A DNA stretch of 64,000 bases from Methylobacterium mesophilicum (GCF_022179445.1 NZ_BPQU01000018.1:1-64000); one strand, 5' to 3'. Shown: positions 33,936 through 41,882, numbered from the stretch's first letter. Numbers and translations: made by a program. The notes: generated by a model from the letters alone, not told the origin.

Positions 33936-34145
33936 TCACTGGTCTGCTCTTTCAGGCTTGGTGCCGCCGCATCGCCAGACGCGCCACTCCCAGCGCCCGT
34001 TCACTTCCTCCGGCAGGATCGTGACGACCTCGAACCGGGCCGGATCGGTCCAGTCGTTGCGGTGGACGATGTGGAAGCCAGTGCGCGCCTCGTCATCTTT
34101 GAGTCACGGCGTAAGGCGGGGGGAAACGATAACTGCGCGGGTCAT
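33936..34145 (-). pseudogene. Small element gene interrupted by an in-frame TGA
   Basis: From ATG 34145 the frame reads MTRAVIVSPRLTP, then TGA at 34106-34104, then continues in the same frame with LKDDEARTGFHIVHRNDW, TDPARFEVVTILPEE and WRVWRCGG to a stop at 33936. The part after the stop is strongly protein-like. TGG to TGA (Trp to stop) would explain it. Its ATG overlaps the stop of the upstream gene (ATGA), the normal spacing of this operon, so the intact 69-residue gene is ancestral. Confidence 0.6.
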
Positions 34146-34513
34146 CGAAGCTTCGCTCTGGGGGATCGCCGGCGCGAAATGCGACGCTCAATGACCACAG
34201 CCGCGCGCGGCAACGGCGCTGAAACCGGCAACAGTGGCTCCGCCGGCGGCGACACGACCGGCTCTTTAAGGGGAGGCATTACCGAAGCGACCTGTGCGAA
34301 CACGGCGAACTCATCATCGTGCCGCTCAGCCAGGACCCGTGCTTGCGTCTCAGCCTTGGCAAGGCTGGTATGCTCGAAAGATCTGCTCGCGATCCGGATC
34401 AAAATTCCAGACTATTTGCCGCGCCGTGCAATCAGATAGCCGCCGCGGATGCATTGTCCCGGTTTTCCAATAGGGCCGGTGGTCTCGGGGGACGTAGATT
34501 TCGGGTAGGTCAT
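34142..34513 (-). pseudogene. Small element gene interrupted by an in-frame TAG
   Basis: From ATG 34513 the frame reads TSPETTGPIGKPGQCIRGGY and LIARRGK, meets TAG at 34414-34412, and continues in frame with SGILIRIASRSFEHTSLAKA, ETQARVLAERHDDEFAVFAQ and a Pro/Ala/Arg tail to 34142. CAG to TAG (Gln to stop) is the simplest cause. A TTG at 34402 could restart translation after the break, giving the second part only. The stop overlaps the next gene's ATG. Confidence 0.55.
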
Positions 34514-34554
34514 GGCAATCTCGAAATTGCGAATTGCGAATTGCGGACAGAGGC

Positions 34555-34683
34555 TCAGCGGTTCGCGTGCCGGGCGGTGATTGCGTCGACCCGGTCGAAC
34601 ATGTCGAGGTTGGAAGCGATCTGCTGGACAAGGGCGGCGCGCAGCGCGCGGATGGCCTCGCGATCGGAGTCCGGGTCTCGCAT
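34555..34683 (-). CDS. Very small protein of the integrated element
   Basis: 42 residues from ATG 34683: DPDSDREAIRALRAALVQQI and DMFDRVDAITARHANR, an amphipathic helix. In-frame protein-like codons continue upstream of the ATG (GIPVIIKNNTPSAGP) back towards the previous gene without a usual start, so the protein may be longer with a rare start, or the gene is degraded. Too short for family assignment. Confidence 0.35.
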   Translation of the reverse strand: MRDPDSDREAIRALRAALVQQIASNLDMFDRVDAITARHANR

Positions 34684-34834
34684 GGTGCCTATCACGGCCG
34701 AGACCCGGCCGTGCTGCGGGGAAGCGTGCGGGCCAGCCGAAGGCGTGTTATTTTTGATGATGACTGGAATTCCTCTGCGGGGACTGTGGTTGGGCTCGGG
34801 GGCGCTCGCCGTCGCTTCCCGGGCCCGTTTCGTC

Positions 34835-35182
34835 TCAGATGCGCTGAGCGTCGCCGAATTGATCGGCGATGGCGCTGAGCGCCATGACGGTTTTCATATT
34901 GCTCTGAGCTTCGCAGCTCTCCTTTAAGATCGCCGAGTAGAGCGAGGCTTGGAGTTGGAGCGCGGTCGACGCCATCAGCAGCGCCATCCGGAGGGTGATT
35001 CCGTGATCACGCCAGTCCGTTTGCGCCGCCGTCGTCTCGAACAACTCCTCGAACTCCGCAGCGGTAATTGTGCTGACGCTAGCTGCATGGAGTTGCTGGG
35101 CCATATGTGCCGCCATGGTGACGGCGGGATGCACTAGGCAGTGATTGATCCGGTGGGGCTCGTTTTTTTCTTTCTCAAACAT
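34835..35182 (-). CDS. Hypothetical protein of the integrated element
   Basis: 115 residues with a strong site GAGGGAGAGAAGTC before ATG 35182. Mostly helical: VTMAAHMAQQLHAASVSTIT, AAEFEELFETTAAQTDWRD and LRMALLMASTALQLQASLY. Codon use is normal for the region. It follows the replication-type gene, at the place where phages such as lambda keep a helicase-loader gene, but no loader motif (Walker A) is seen, so no function is assigned. Confidence 0.6.
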   Translation of the reverse strand: MFEKEKNEPHRINHCLVHPAVTMAAHMAQQLHAASVSTITAAEFEELFETTAAQTDWRDHGITLRMALLMASTALQLQASLYSAILKESCEAQSNMKTVMALSAIADQFGDAQRI

Positions 35183-35303
35183 GACTTCTCTCCCTCCGGA
35201 TAGCGCCGGGCCGCACAGCCGCAGTGGCGGCCGATCTCTGTGATGGTGCTGGATGCTGTTGGCGCAGAGCGCGTGGCGCCTACGGGAATGGTATATTAGA
35301 TGT

Positions 35304-35448
35304 GTCCGCCCTGAGGGACCGTGAGAATGCTGAAATCGGGGCTCACGGTCCGCGGAGAGGGACGGTTCTAGGAATTCTTTGGTCCATCAGTCCGCTCTGG
35401 GGGACCGACTGTCCGCCCTCGGGGACTGAGCGTCCGCCCTGGGGGACC
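35304..35448. repeat. Iteron array inside and just past the replication-type gene
   Basis: A 17-base unit GTCCGCCCTGGGGGACC is repeated at 35390, 35411 and 35432, exactly 21 bases apart, with a further clear copy at 35304 and a degraded one at 35348, which is two periods from the array. Each unit is an imperfect palindrome (GTCC...GGAC). Three copies encode SVPxGG repeats at the C-terminus of the overlapping protein; the copy at 35304 lies beyond its stop. Iteron arrays inside an initiator gene mark the origin in lambdoid phages. Confidence 0.75.
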
Positions 35449-35843
35449 GTGAAATTCTTTCCAGGCACCCAACTCATGAAGCGCTTGGTCGGCAATTGGC
35501 CCGACACGTCGCATGTGTGTTCGGTCAACCGCCATTCGGTAGCACGTCCATCCTTTCTGCTGTCGAAGCCTCCGACGATCACGACCTCGACGAAGCCGAG
35601 CGACTGCAGCTCCCGAAACGCTTTCGAAGCACTCGTCTTGCTGATATTCAAATTATCGGCGGCTTGCCGCACCGAGAGGATGATACGGCCGTTGTTCATG
35701 CCCTTGTATCGCTGCTTCAGCAGCACGTAGAGCGCCCGGCCCGCCGTGCTGAGATGATGCCAAGCCGCTGATTCTGTCAGCCACTCGTAGAGGCGGATAT
35801 GCTGCGGCTCTTTCTTGTCGTTGCCCTTGGCATCCCTCTTCAC
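35343..35843 (-). CDS. Winged-helix replication-initiator-like protein
   Basis: 166 residues from GTG 35843, preceded by AAGGAGGTGCCGC and overlapping the DUF6074 stop. The N-half has a winged helix: AWHHLSTAGRALYVLLKQRY, then LSVRQAADNLNISKTSASKA and FRELQSLGFVEVVIVGG, the pattern of phage and plasmid replication proteins. The C-terminus is repetitive (TVPQGG, SVPEGG, SVPQSG) because the DNA there is the iteron array. It would bind those iterons and start replication of the element or repress its own gene. Confidence 0.7.
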   Translation of the reverse strand: MKRDAKGNDKKEPQHIRLYEWLTESAAWHHLSTAGRALYVLLKQRYKGMNNGRIILSVRQAADNLNISKTSASKAFRELQSLGFVEVVIVGGFDSRKDGRATEWRLTEHTCDVSGQLPTKRFMSWVPGKNFTVPQGGRSVPEGGQSVPQSGLMDQRIPRTVPLRGP

Positions 35844-36091
35844 GCGGCACCTCCTTGGCTGACCAGGAGGCGCCATAGGTGCGCGCGGATAGCGCCCTCA
35901 TAGGATCCGACCTCGGACCGGATGAGCGGTTCAGAAACATTTTTCTTACGAAGCCCGTCTTCAAGGCGCCGCAGCTGTTCCCGAAGGTGGCCCTCGGCAT
36001 AGTTGCCAGAGACCGTCGCCATGTACGCCGCCGTCTTCCTGACCTGCGGCAGGCGCCGGGCGAACCGGAAGGGAAGAACAATGGCGCTCAT
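35840..36091 (-). CDS. DUF6074-like protein of the integrated element
   Basis: 83 residues: AIVLPFRFARRLPQVRKTAA, YMATVSGNYAEGHLREQLRR and a basic helix KNVSEPLIRSEVGSYEGA. The start with IVLPF and a helical basic body is that of DUF6074, small proteins common in prophages of Hyphomicrobiales. AGGGGGTGGATC precedes ATG 36091. Overlaps at both ends (with 36088 and with the GTG at 35843) show a coupled early operon. Function unknown. Confidence 0.7.
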   Translation of the reverse strand: MSAIVLPFRFARRLPQVRKTAAYMATVSGNYAEGHLREQLRRLEDGLRKKNVSEPLIRSEVGSYEGAIRAHLWRLLVSQGGAA

Positions 36092-36333
36092 GATCCACCC
36101 CCTTGGTCATGGACATGATCGAGAGCCGCAGTTGCAGCCTTCGCATTCGGAAAGGTGCTAATGATCCTGCCGTCGGCATCAAAGGCGACGACGCTGTCTA
36201 TGGTGCTGTGAGTAGTTCCGAAAGGATACCTGCCAGCGTAGATGCTGCGGTCGCCGCGGACTGTTCCGGCGGCCTTCACGCGGTATTTTCCTGCCGTTCG
36301 ATCCAGCTCAAGATCGTTGAACGCCGGGCGCAT
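36088..36333 (-). CDS. Hypothetical protein of the integrated element
   Basis: 81 residues: PAFNDLELDRTAGKYRVKAA and STIDSVVAFDADGRIISTFP, then NAKAATAALDHV. A small alpha/beta protein with no recognised family. Its stop overlaps the ATG at 36091 and its 5' part overlaps the preceding gene by 58 bases, typical packing of small phage genes. Confidence 0.5.
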   Translation of the reverse strand: MRPAFNDLELDRTAGKYRVKAAGTVRGDRSIYAGRYPFGTTHSTIDSVVAFDADGRIISTFPNAKAATAALDHVHDQGGGS

Positions 36334-36521
36334 AGGGTTCCGCCTATCTTAAAGCAGGGCAAGCCCAGCTTGTCGGCTGCGTGGTAGACCTTCCGACGGT
36401 TGGCCTCCGCCTCATCGCCGAACATAAACTGAGCGATGGCCCCAGCGCCGGACATCAAATCCTGGGCGAGAGGCAAGCCGGTATCGTTCGCGCCAGAAGG
36501 GCGCGTTGATGCTGTGCTCAT
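36276..36521 (-). CDS. HTH/excisionase-like DNA-binding protein
   Basis: 81 residues. The second half, EANRRKVYHAADKLGLPCFK, then IGGTLCARRSTILSWIERQE, is a MerR/AlpA/excisionase-type winged helix often annotated as DNA-binding helix-turn-helix in prophages. Likely a directionality factor or regulator for the integrase at 37318. ATG 36521; the gene overlaps the next by 58 bases. Confidence 0.65.
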   Translation of the reverse strand: MSTASTRPSGANDTGLPLAQDLMSGAGAIAQFMFGDEAEANRRKVYHAADKLGLPCFKIGGTLCARRSTILSWIERQENTA

Positions 36522-36532
36522 TTGCGTGTACT

Positions 36533-37237
36533 CTAGCTGTAGATAGCTGATCCGACGGTACGGATGGTTTTTAGACTTATAGCTGTTAGATCGTATCTAT
36601 CGACGCTTTCTTCCGTGACTATAGATCCGTATATTATTTTGAATATTGACTTTTCGGAAGATATTTCTTGAAGTTCGACCGTTACAGCATTGTTTGTTTT
36701 TATAAATCTTATTTCTAGTCTTAAGAAAGAATCTATTGATTCCGAAGTAGCGATTTTATCTTTTGTAAATTTGTCGAAAGCAAAGCCTCTAGTAATAGTT
36801 TCCCCGAGCAAGTCGATATTTCCTAATGTTGGGGTGCAAAGACTTATAAGACCCTCCAATGATGAGCCAAATCCCTTTTGAGATAAAAGTATATCCTTCA
36901 ATACTCCTTTGAATTTTGATCTAGATGGAATGATATTTGATGGATTAAGAAGTCTGAATGTTTCAACCGTCGCCGAAGCTTTAGATGCGTGAGTGCAGCC
37001 ATTAACGCCTATGAGCATATTAGCGCTATCACGCACAGTCATTTTTGCCGCCGATAAACCACGGCCACCCTTCGAGATGTGACCTCCTTCACGCACACTG
37101 AGGCCGATACCTCGCACAGTCATAGGGTCCATTCCTTCAACCTCCGCGATTACACGCACAAGGTCATTGAAAAAGGCCATCGCTGCCGCCTCATGTCCAG
37201 AATACATATATGACCCCATAGACAGGTCAAGGGTCAT
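36533..37237 (-). CDS. AT-rich orphan gene of the integrated element
   Basis: 234 residues from ATG 37237. DNA is strikingly AT-rich compared with every neighbour (for example TTTTTATAAATCTTATTTC near 36698). The N-half (YSGHEAAAMAFFNDLVRVIA, EGGHISKGGRGLSAAKMTVR) and C-half (FDKFTKDKIATSESIDSFLR, VTVELQEISSEKSIFKIIYG) look well formed but match no family known to me. Base composition implies recent transfer from a low-GC host. It sits between the integrase and the early operon, where phages keep repressors, immunity or cargo genes. Confidence 0.7.
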   Translation of the reverse strand: MTLDLSMGSYMYSGHEAAAMAFFNDLVRVIAEVEGMDPMTVRGIGLSVREGGHISKGGRGLSAAKMTVRDSANMLIGVNGCTHASKASATVETFRLLNPSNIIPSRSKFKGVLKDILLSQKGFGSSLEGLISLCTPTLGNIDLLGETITRGFAFDKFTKDKIATSESIDSFLRLEIRFIKTNNAVTVELQEISSEKSIFKIIYGSIVTEESVDRYDLTAISLKTIRTVGSAIYS

Positions 37238-37317
37238 GTCGTAAATTTCTACATGCGACTGAGTTTCCGAGTTCCTCACGAGGCGTCCGGTCGCTGTTTC
37301 GCAAAGGATGCAATGAC

Positions 37318-38661
37318 ATGGCTTCAATCCGGAAGCGAACGCTCCCATCAGGGAAGACCGTCTGGCTGGCCGCATACCTCGACAGCTATGGCAAGCGCCG
37401 ATTCAAGCAGTTCGAGCGCAAGCGTGATGCAGATGCTTTCCTCACTCGTGCGAAGGCTGAGGTTGCCACTGGCACCCATATGCCGGATCGCCAAGCAAGC
37501 ACGGTGAATGACGCCTACGCGCTGCTCATCTCGGCGTTGGAGGCGGGCAAGGCTGCGGGCGCTACGTTACACAATTACCGTGTTTACTACGGTGGCCACG
37601 TGAAGCCGTTCCTGGGCTCCCGGCTGCTTCCAAAGCTGCACCCGGCGGATATCGGCGACTGGCTCGAGCGGCTTAAAGCCGAGGGGCGGACGGACGACAC
37701 GTGCCGGCGTGCTAGGATTGTGCTGGGTGCAATTTTCGATGAGGCGATCCGCCGCCGTCTCGCCCACACCAATCCGGTTCGATCACTTCGCAGCCGGCGG
37801 AAGACCCGGCGCGCGGAGATCCATGAGGTCGAAGAGACGATCCGGATCCCAGAGCGTGAGGTCGTCAGAGCGATGCTTGCCGCAGCCGCGGACACCGAGG
37901 CACTATTTCTGATTGCTCAAGAACGAGGAGGGGAGGGGTCTCGTGTCGTCGAGGTTCAGCGCGTCTCGGCCGAGCGTCCGATAATGGAGGCGCGTGCCTT
38001 CCGCGTGCGGCACCTAGGGATGGCAGTCGCGACCTTCCGCCCCACGCCATGGCTTCGTCCGCTTCTTGCCACGATGGCCCTCGCCGGTCTGCGCATTGGC
38101 GAGGCACGCGGGTTATCCTGGACGAGAGTTGAGTCGGAGCATCTACAGGTGCGAGAGGGCGTAGACCGCTACAACGTCCGGGACACCGTGAAGACGGCGG
38201 CTGCGCTGCGCAGCGTGCCAATCGGCCCTCAACTCGCGACGATCCTGGCGAACTGGCGGGCAAGGACGGCAGGTGAGGACAAGCTCGTGTTCCCCTCAGA
38301 AACCGGGACACCGATCGGCTACCCAAACATTGTGAATAGGCAGCTTGGACCATTGCAGATTGCCCTTGGCATCGTGGCAGCTGACGGCTCGCCACGTTGG
38401 ACAGCGCACAGCTTCCGGCACTTCGCCGTATCTCTCTGGATCGATGAAGGTGCGAAGATCGGGCAGGTCTCGGAATGGGCTGGTCACGAGTCGCCCGAGT
38501 TCACCCAGCGGGTCTATGGGCACCTGTTCAAGGCTGGCCGAACTGACCGTCGGGCAGTCACTGCTGGCGAGCTTTCTGTGCTCGGTGCGATCGAGCCCGC
38601 AACACCAACGCAACATGGCAACGACAACTCGATAGAAAATCGCACGCCGGCAACGGCTTAG
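37318..38661 (+). CDS. Tyrosine recombinase (integrase) of the element
   Basis: 447 residues: an arm-binding domain at the N-terminus (TLPSGKTVWLAAYLDSYGK), a core-binding SAM-like domain (about 65-165) and the catalytic domain. Catalytic residues are visible: first Arg in ALAGLRIGEARGLSW, His-x-x-Arg in AHSFRHFAVSLW, a later His in AGHESPEFTQ and Tyr in QRVYGHLF. A stretch at about 200-240 is longer than usual. It integrates and excises the element at the tRNA-Arg end that lies 13 bases downstream of its stop. Confidence 0.93.
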   Translation: MASIRKRTLPSGKTVWLAAYLDSYGKRRFKQFERKRDADAFLTRAKAEVATGTHMPDRQASTVNDAYALLISALEAGKAAGATLHNYRVYYGGHVKPFLGSRLLPKLHPADIGDWLERLKAEGRTDDTCRRARIVLGAIFDEAIRRRLAHTNPVRSLRSRRKTRRAEIHEVEETIRIPEREVVRAMLAAAADTEALFLIAQERGGEGSRVVEVQRVSAERPIMEARAFRVRHLGMAVATFRPTPWLRPLLATMALAGLRIGEARGLSWTRVESEHLQVREGVDRYNVRDTVKTAAALRSVPIGPQLATILANWRARTAGEDKLVFPSETGTPIGYPNIVNRQLGPLQIALGIVAADGSPRWTAHSFRHFAVSLWIDEGAKIGQVSEWAGHESPEFTQRVYGHLFKAGRTDRRAVTAGELSVLGAIEPATPTQHGNDNSIENRTPATA

Positions 38662-38673
38662 GCGGACGCAGTA

Positions 38674-38723
38674 GCCGCCTTCTAAGCGGCAGGTCGTTGG
38701 TTCGAGCCCAACCGGGGTCGCCA
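38674..38723 (+). other. tRNA-Arg(TCT) 3' half: attachment-site remnant
   Basis: The anticodon stem GCCGC, loop CTTCTAA (anticodon TCT) and stem GCGGC are followed by the T-arm GTTGG-TTCGAGC-CCAAC and a 3' acceptor strand CGGGGTCG ending in CCA at 38723. The matching 5' acceptor strand (CGACCCCG) and D-arm are not present upstream, where the integrase ends. This is the arrangement left when a tyrosine recombinase integrates into the 3' part of a tRNA gene, so it marks one element end (attL or attR). Confidence 0.8.
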
Positions 38724-39240
38724 GGTGTTTTCTGGAGGCGGCTTCGCAAGACGTCCGAGCCCGGCGCCGTCGGGTGTGTGTTGCCCCCTCGTGGCCGGCC
38801 CTGGCGTGCCCGAACGATTCGTCGGCCGCACCCTGGGTCAGCCTCCTGCATGCTGAGCCTCTCGGAGGGCCGGCCCGACGCGCATGTACCGTGCGGATTG
38901 GGGGCGAGGTCGCTCCGACAGCTGCCATCGTCGCGTCGGCTCCCGGCATGGGCGCGACGGCGATCGTCGGATCACGGCGCCGGTCCGGCGCGCTGGTTGG
39001 GTGATGCACGTGAAGCGAGTCGACCCGTCGGCGGACCCGTGAGCAGGGGACCTGACCCTGCGCCGGGCTCACGGTCTCGGTTCGTCGACTGAGGCGGACG
39101 CGCCTTCGGTGCGATGACGGCGCAGGCGTGCGCCTCGAACCCGGGCCGCCGACGCGGGCTGGGCCCCAGGACGATGCTGTCCCAGAGGCGCCGTCTGTCG
39201 CGTCGTCAGTCCCGCAGATGCGGACCGGGAAGCGCCTCCC
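38724..39240. other. Gap without a recognised gene
   Basis: 517 bases to the right of the attachment site; high GC with many Ser/Arg/Pro-rich shadow frames on both strands. No motif, no ribosome-binding site, no repeat recognised. Probably non-coding. Confidence 0.5.
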
Positions 39241-39420
39241 TCAGATCGAGGCGGCGCGATGGATGCGGTGGTGTCGCGCGGCGCGCTGGCTGGCGCGCGC
39301 ATTGTGCAGGCGTCGCATCCGGTCCTGATGAACCTCATCCTCGTACGATGGATCGACTGTCATCGCGGCGTGGATCGGCAGTGCGGGAAGCCTCTCGTGC
39401 TGTGGGTGTACGGTTTTCAT
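39241..39420 (-). CDS. Small basic hypothetical protein
   Basis: 59 residues from ATG 39420 with GAGGGACATCGCC upstream: KTVHPQHERLPALPIHAAMT, VDPSYEDEVHQDRMRRLHNA and a basic His/Arg tail. Looks like a real small protein by composition, but the frame is also read-through GC-rich DNA. No family known. Confidence 0.35.
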   Translation of the reverse strand: MKTVHPQHERLPALPIHAAMTVDPSYEDEVHQDRMRRLHNARASQRAARHHRIHRAASI

Positions 39421-39645
39421 GGCGATGTCCCTCGTCACTACTTACGCAATCGAGCTTAACCGTTCATTTGCGATTTGCAAGCGGGGCGCCAGAGCCCGTC
39501 ACCATGGTATTGGCCATCGTGCACCCGGCCAGCCCCGCGCTGTCCGACGCCTGCCCGCCGCACGGCACGCGCCGCACGGCACGCGCCCGCCCAGCCTCGG
39601 CGCGCCGATGAGCGCCCACGCCCGAGCCCGGGGCTCGAACCTGGG

Positions 39646-40749
39646 TCAGTTCCGCAACGGCTTGGCGTCGATCTGCAGCCGATAGATCGTCGTCGGGAAT
39701 TTCACCGCCGAGGCCTCGCCGCCGTTCATCGTCGGCGTGCGGTTCATCTGCGCGGCCGGAATCCACAGGCCGCCCTGCTCGTCGATCCACATCGCGTCGA
39801 CCCAGACCAGGCGCGGATCCTCCACGAGCGTGCTCATGCTCCCATCCGGGGCGATCTTGAGGATCCGCAGCCCGTCCGTGTCGCTGGCGTAGATCGTCCC
39901 GTCCGCGTCGATCGCGGTCCCACCCGTCGCCACGGTGGCCGCGAACAGCTTGACGTGTTTGGCCCGCTCGGCGTCGCTCAGGCCGGCATCGTCCAGATAG
40001 CGGGTCTCGATGCTGTAGAGCGGGCCGGTGCAGGCCTGGTAGTAGAACGTCTTGCCGTCGGGGGAGACTTCGAGCTGATCGGCGTGGATGAACAGGAGCT
40101 TGCCTGCGTCGTCCCGCAAGGTGCGGCCCTGACCGGTCAGCGGCCGCTGCGCGATGGTGGACCAATGCCCGTCGAGCGCACGCCGCAAGGCGCCCGTATC
40201 GAGATCGAGCACGATCAGCCCGGGCTGGCCCGCATCCGTCAGGTAGACGTTGCGGCCGTTGAACCGGAAATCGTCGATGAAGCTCCGATCGGTGGTCGCC
40301 GCCTGCAGCGGGTAGACCCGGCGCACGGCGTTGGTGGCGAGGTCGATCTGCACGAGCTTGGGACCGCCCGGGAGTGGCGCCTCGCCCATGCCGGGTGCGC
40401 CCTTGTCGACCACCCAGAGGTCGCCGTCTGGTCCGATGCGGATCGCGTTGACCGCCACGAAGGCCTTGGCCGGGTCGTCACCGGGCTTCCACGCATTCCA
40501 GGCCGCGTCGGGGAATGCGACGGGCTGACCGTCCCGCCATTCGCCGAGTTCGAGCCCCGTGCCCTTCGCCTGGCGCTGGAACGGCGAGAACGCTCGGCCG
40601 TCCTTCGACCGCGTGAAACCGTTGAAGACCAGGCTATCGGACTGGATCATCGGCTTGAGCGTGTCGGGGCCGAGTTGCGCGTCGGCGGCGCGGCCGGGCA
40701 AGGCCAGGCCTCCGACGATCAGGAGGGCGGCGATCGAGGGGCGGATCAT
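39646..40749 (-). CDS. Secreted royal-jelly/yellow-family beta-propeller protein
   Basis: 367 residues. A signal peptide (IAALLIVGGLALPGRAA) precedes a six-blade propeller with repeated strand pairs: IRIGPDGDLWVVDKGAPGMG, DFRFNGRNVYLTDAGQPGLI, LEVSPDGKTFYYQACTGPLY and IDEQGGLWIPAAQMNRTPTM. This is the MRJP/yellow (L-dopachrome-converting) family, also annotated as gluconolactonase-like. Periplasmic; substrate unknown. ATG 40749 is used; an in-frame upstream start at 41019 is not supported by sequence character. Confidence 0.85.
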   Translation of the reverse strand: MIRPSIAALLIVGGLALPGRAADAQLGPDTLKPMIQSDSLVFNGFTRSKDGRAFSPFQRQAKGTGLELGEWRDGQPVAFPDAAWNAWKPGDDPAKAFVAVNAIRIGPDGDLWVVDKGAPGMGEAPLPGGPKLVQIDLATNAVRRVYPLQAATTDRSFIDDFRFNGRNVYLTDAGQPGLIVLDLDTGALRRALDGHWSTIAQRPLTGQGRTLRDDAGKLLFIHADQLEVSPDGKTFYYQACTGPLYSIETRYLDDAGLSDAERAKHVKLFAATVATGGTAIDADGTIYASDTDGLRILKIAPDGSMSTLVEDPRLVWVDAMWIDEQGGLWIPAAQMNRTPTMNGGEASAVKFPTTIYRLQIDAKPLRN

Positions 40750-41049
40750 GCGCAGTCGGGCCTGGTGTGCGGTTGCCGGGTCTCCTGCTGCAAGGCGCGA
40801 GGCGCCGACGGTGTTCCTCTCCGGTGGCCGGAAACGGCGGCTTTCCCGCTCGCGCCGGCCGGGCGGCCCTCTCATGACCACCTGCCCGGCCACGCGCTTA
40901 TCCCGAGGCGTGCGGCCGTCTTCCCATCGGCGTTGATCCTCAGGGTTGCAGCGGGCACAGTGAACGTAGATCAACGGGGCTTGAGACCGTGATCGGAGGC
41001 GCTCCGTGAAGCGCCGCACCGTGGACCGGAAGGCGAAGGGCTACCCGAC

Positions 41050-41295
41050 GTGATCGCTCAATCTCTGCTCGCCGCCGCAGGTGTCTGCCTGGTCGCGGGT
41101 ACAAGCCAGGCTGGCAGCGCCAGCATCCGGGTCGCGCTGGCGAACCCCGCCTCCGTGAATTGCGCCACACAGGGCGGTACGCCGCAGATCCGGAACGGCG
41201 TCGGCGGCCAGATCGGATATTGCCGCTTCTCGGACGGCCGCATCTGCGAGGAATGGGCCCTGTTCCGGGACAACCTCTGCAAGCCGCCGGCATGA
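41050..41295 (+). CDS. Secreted DUF333 protein
   Basis: 81 residues: signal peptide (SLLAAAGVCLVAGTSQA), then NPASVNCATQGGTPQIRNGV, GQIGYCRFSDGRICEEWALF with four Cys, the DUF333 (putative haemolysin) motif. These are small lipoprotein-like or periplasmic proteins of unknown function. GTG 41050 is used, with GAAGGG about 12 bases upstream. Confidence 0.8.
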   Translation: MIAQSLLAAAGVCLVAGTSQAGSASIRVALANPASVNCATQGGTPQIRNGVGGQIGYCRFSDGRICEEWALFRDNLCKPPA

Positions 41296-41353
41296 GGCCG
41301 ACGTGCAATCGGGTCGGCGGCCCCTGGGCTCGTGACACAATGGGATCCCCGAC

Positions 41354-41671
41354 GTGACCGGTTCCCACACTGAACCCGACAAGGTGGCCGAGGTCGCCAG
41401 GCTCGCGACGGCGATCGCCGACCGCATCCTCGAGCAGAACGCGGCCGGGACCCCGATCCCCCCCGAGCAGTTCACCATGCTCGTCAGGGCCGCCCGGATG
41501 CTTCTCGACAACGGGACGCCCTGGCCGCCGTCTGTCGAGCATGTGCTGCTGGAGGTGGCCAAGCGTGTCGCGCAGGCTGAACTCGCATCCGACCTCGGCT
41601 CGACCGCGTCGGAGGGCGATGACGTCGTGGCGCACCTGACGCAAGCTCTCGATGCGACGAAGCGGCGTTAG
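41354..41671 (+). CDS. Hypothetical protein
   Basis: 105 residues from GTG 41354: VAEVARLATAIADRILEQNA, PEQFTMLVRAARMLLDNGTP, VEHVLLEVAKRVAQAELA, acidic and helical. It is likely cytoplasmic, with no signal or helix. It lies between the DUF333 gene and a membrane peptide and is probably in the same unit. No family recognised. Confidence 0.55.
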   Translation: MTGSHTEPDKVAEVARLATAIADRILEQNAAGTPIPPEQFTMLVRAARMLLDNGTPWPPSVEHVLLEVAKRVAQAELASDLGSTASEGDDVVAHLTQALDATKRR

Positions 41672-41681
41672 GGAGGCGACC

Positions 41682-41882
41682 ATGCGTATGGGGCGATCCA
41701 AGCAGCGTCGGCCCGAGCGTTCGATCCAGTCCCTCTCCGATCCGAAGGTCGTGGTCCTGAGGCCCCGAAACCGTCGGCGTGGCGCCAACCTGGGGTCGGT
41801 GTCGGCCAGGAGATTTGCAGTCTCGGCCGTGACCCTCACCATCATCGTGCTGGCCGGCGGGTACCTGCTGCGCATGTGGTAA
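41682..41882 (+). CDS. Single-helix membrane protein
   Basis: 66 residues with GGGAGGCGACC before ATG 41682. A basic cytosolic part (RSKQRRPERSIQSLSDPKVV, RPRNRRRG) is followed by one C-terminal helix FAVSAVTLTIIVLAGGYLLR. Tail-anchored, N-in topology. Starts 10 bases after the preceding gene, so co-transcribed. Function unknown. Confidence 0.6.
   Translation: MRMGRSKQRRPERSIQSLSDPKVVVLRPRNRRRGANLGSVSARRFAVSAVTLTIIVLAGGYLLRMW

Noticed and set aside
35298..35460. Repeats considered as a CRISPR array
   Set aside because: The unit is 17 bases with a 4-base gap, palindromic and partly coding; spacers are absent.
38296..39072. A minus-strand frame that reads through the tRNA-Arg fragment
   Set aside because: It includes the translated tRNA complement (VGLEPTTCRLEGG), a common artefact, and overlaps the integrase end.
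39475..40992. A 505-codon plus-strand frame opposite the propeller protein
   Set aside because: No start signal or motif; the minus strand encodes a signal peptide and propeller repeats.
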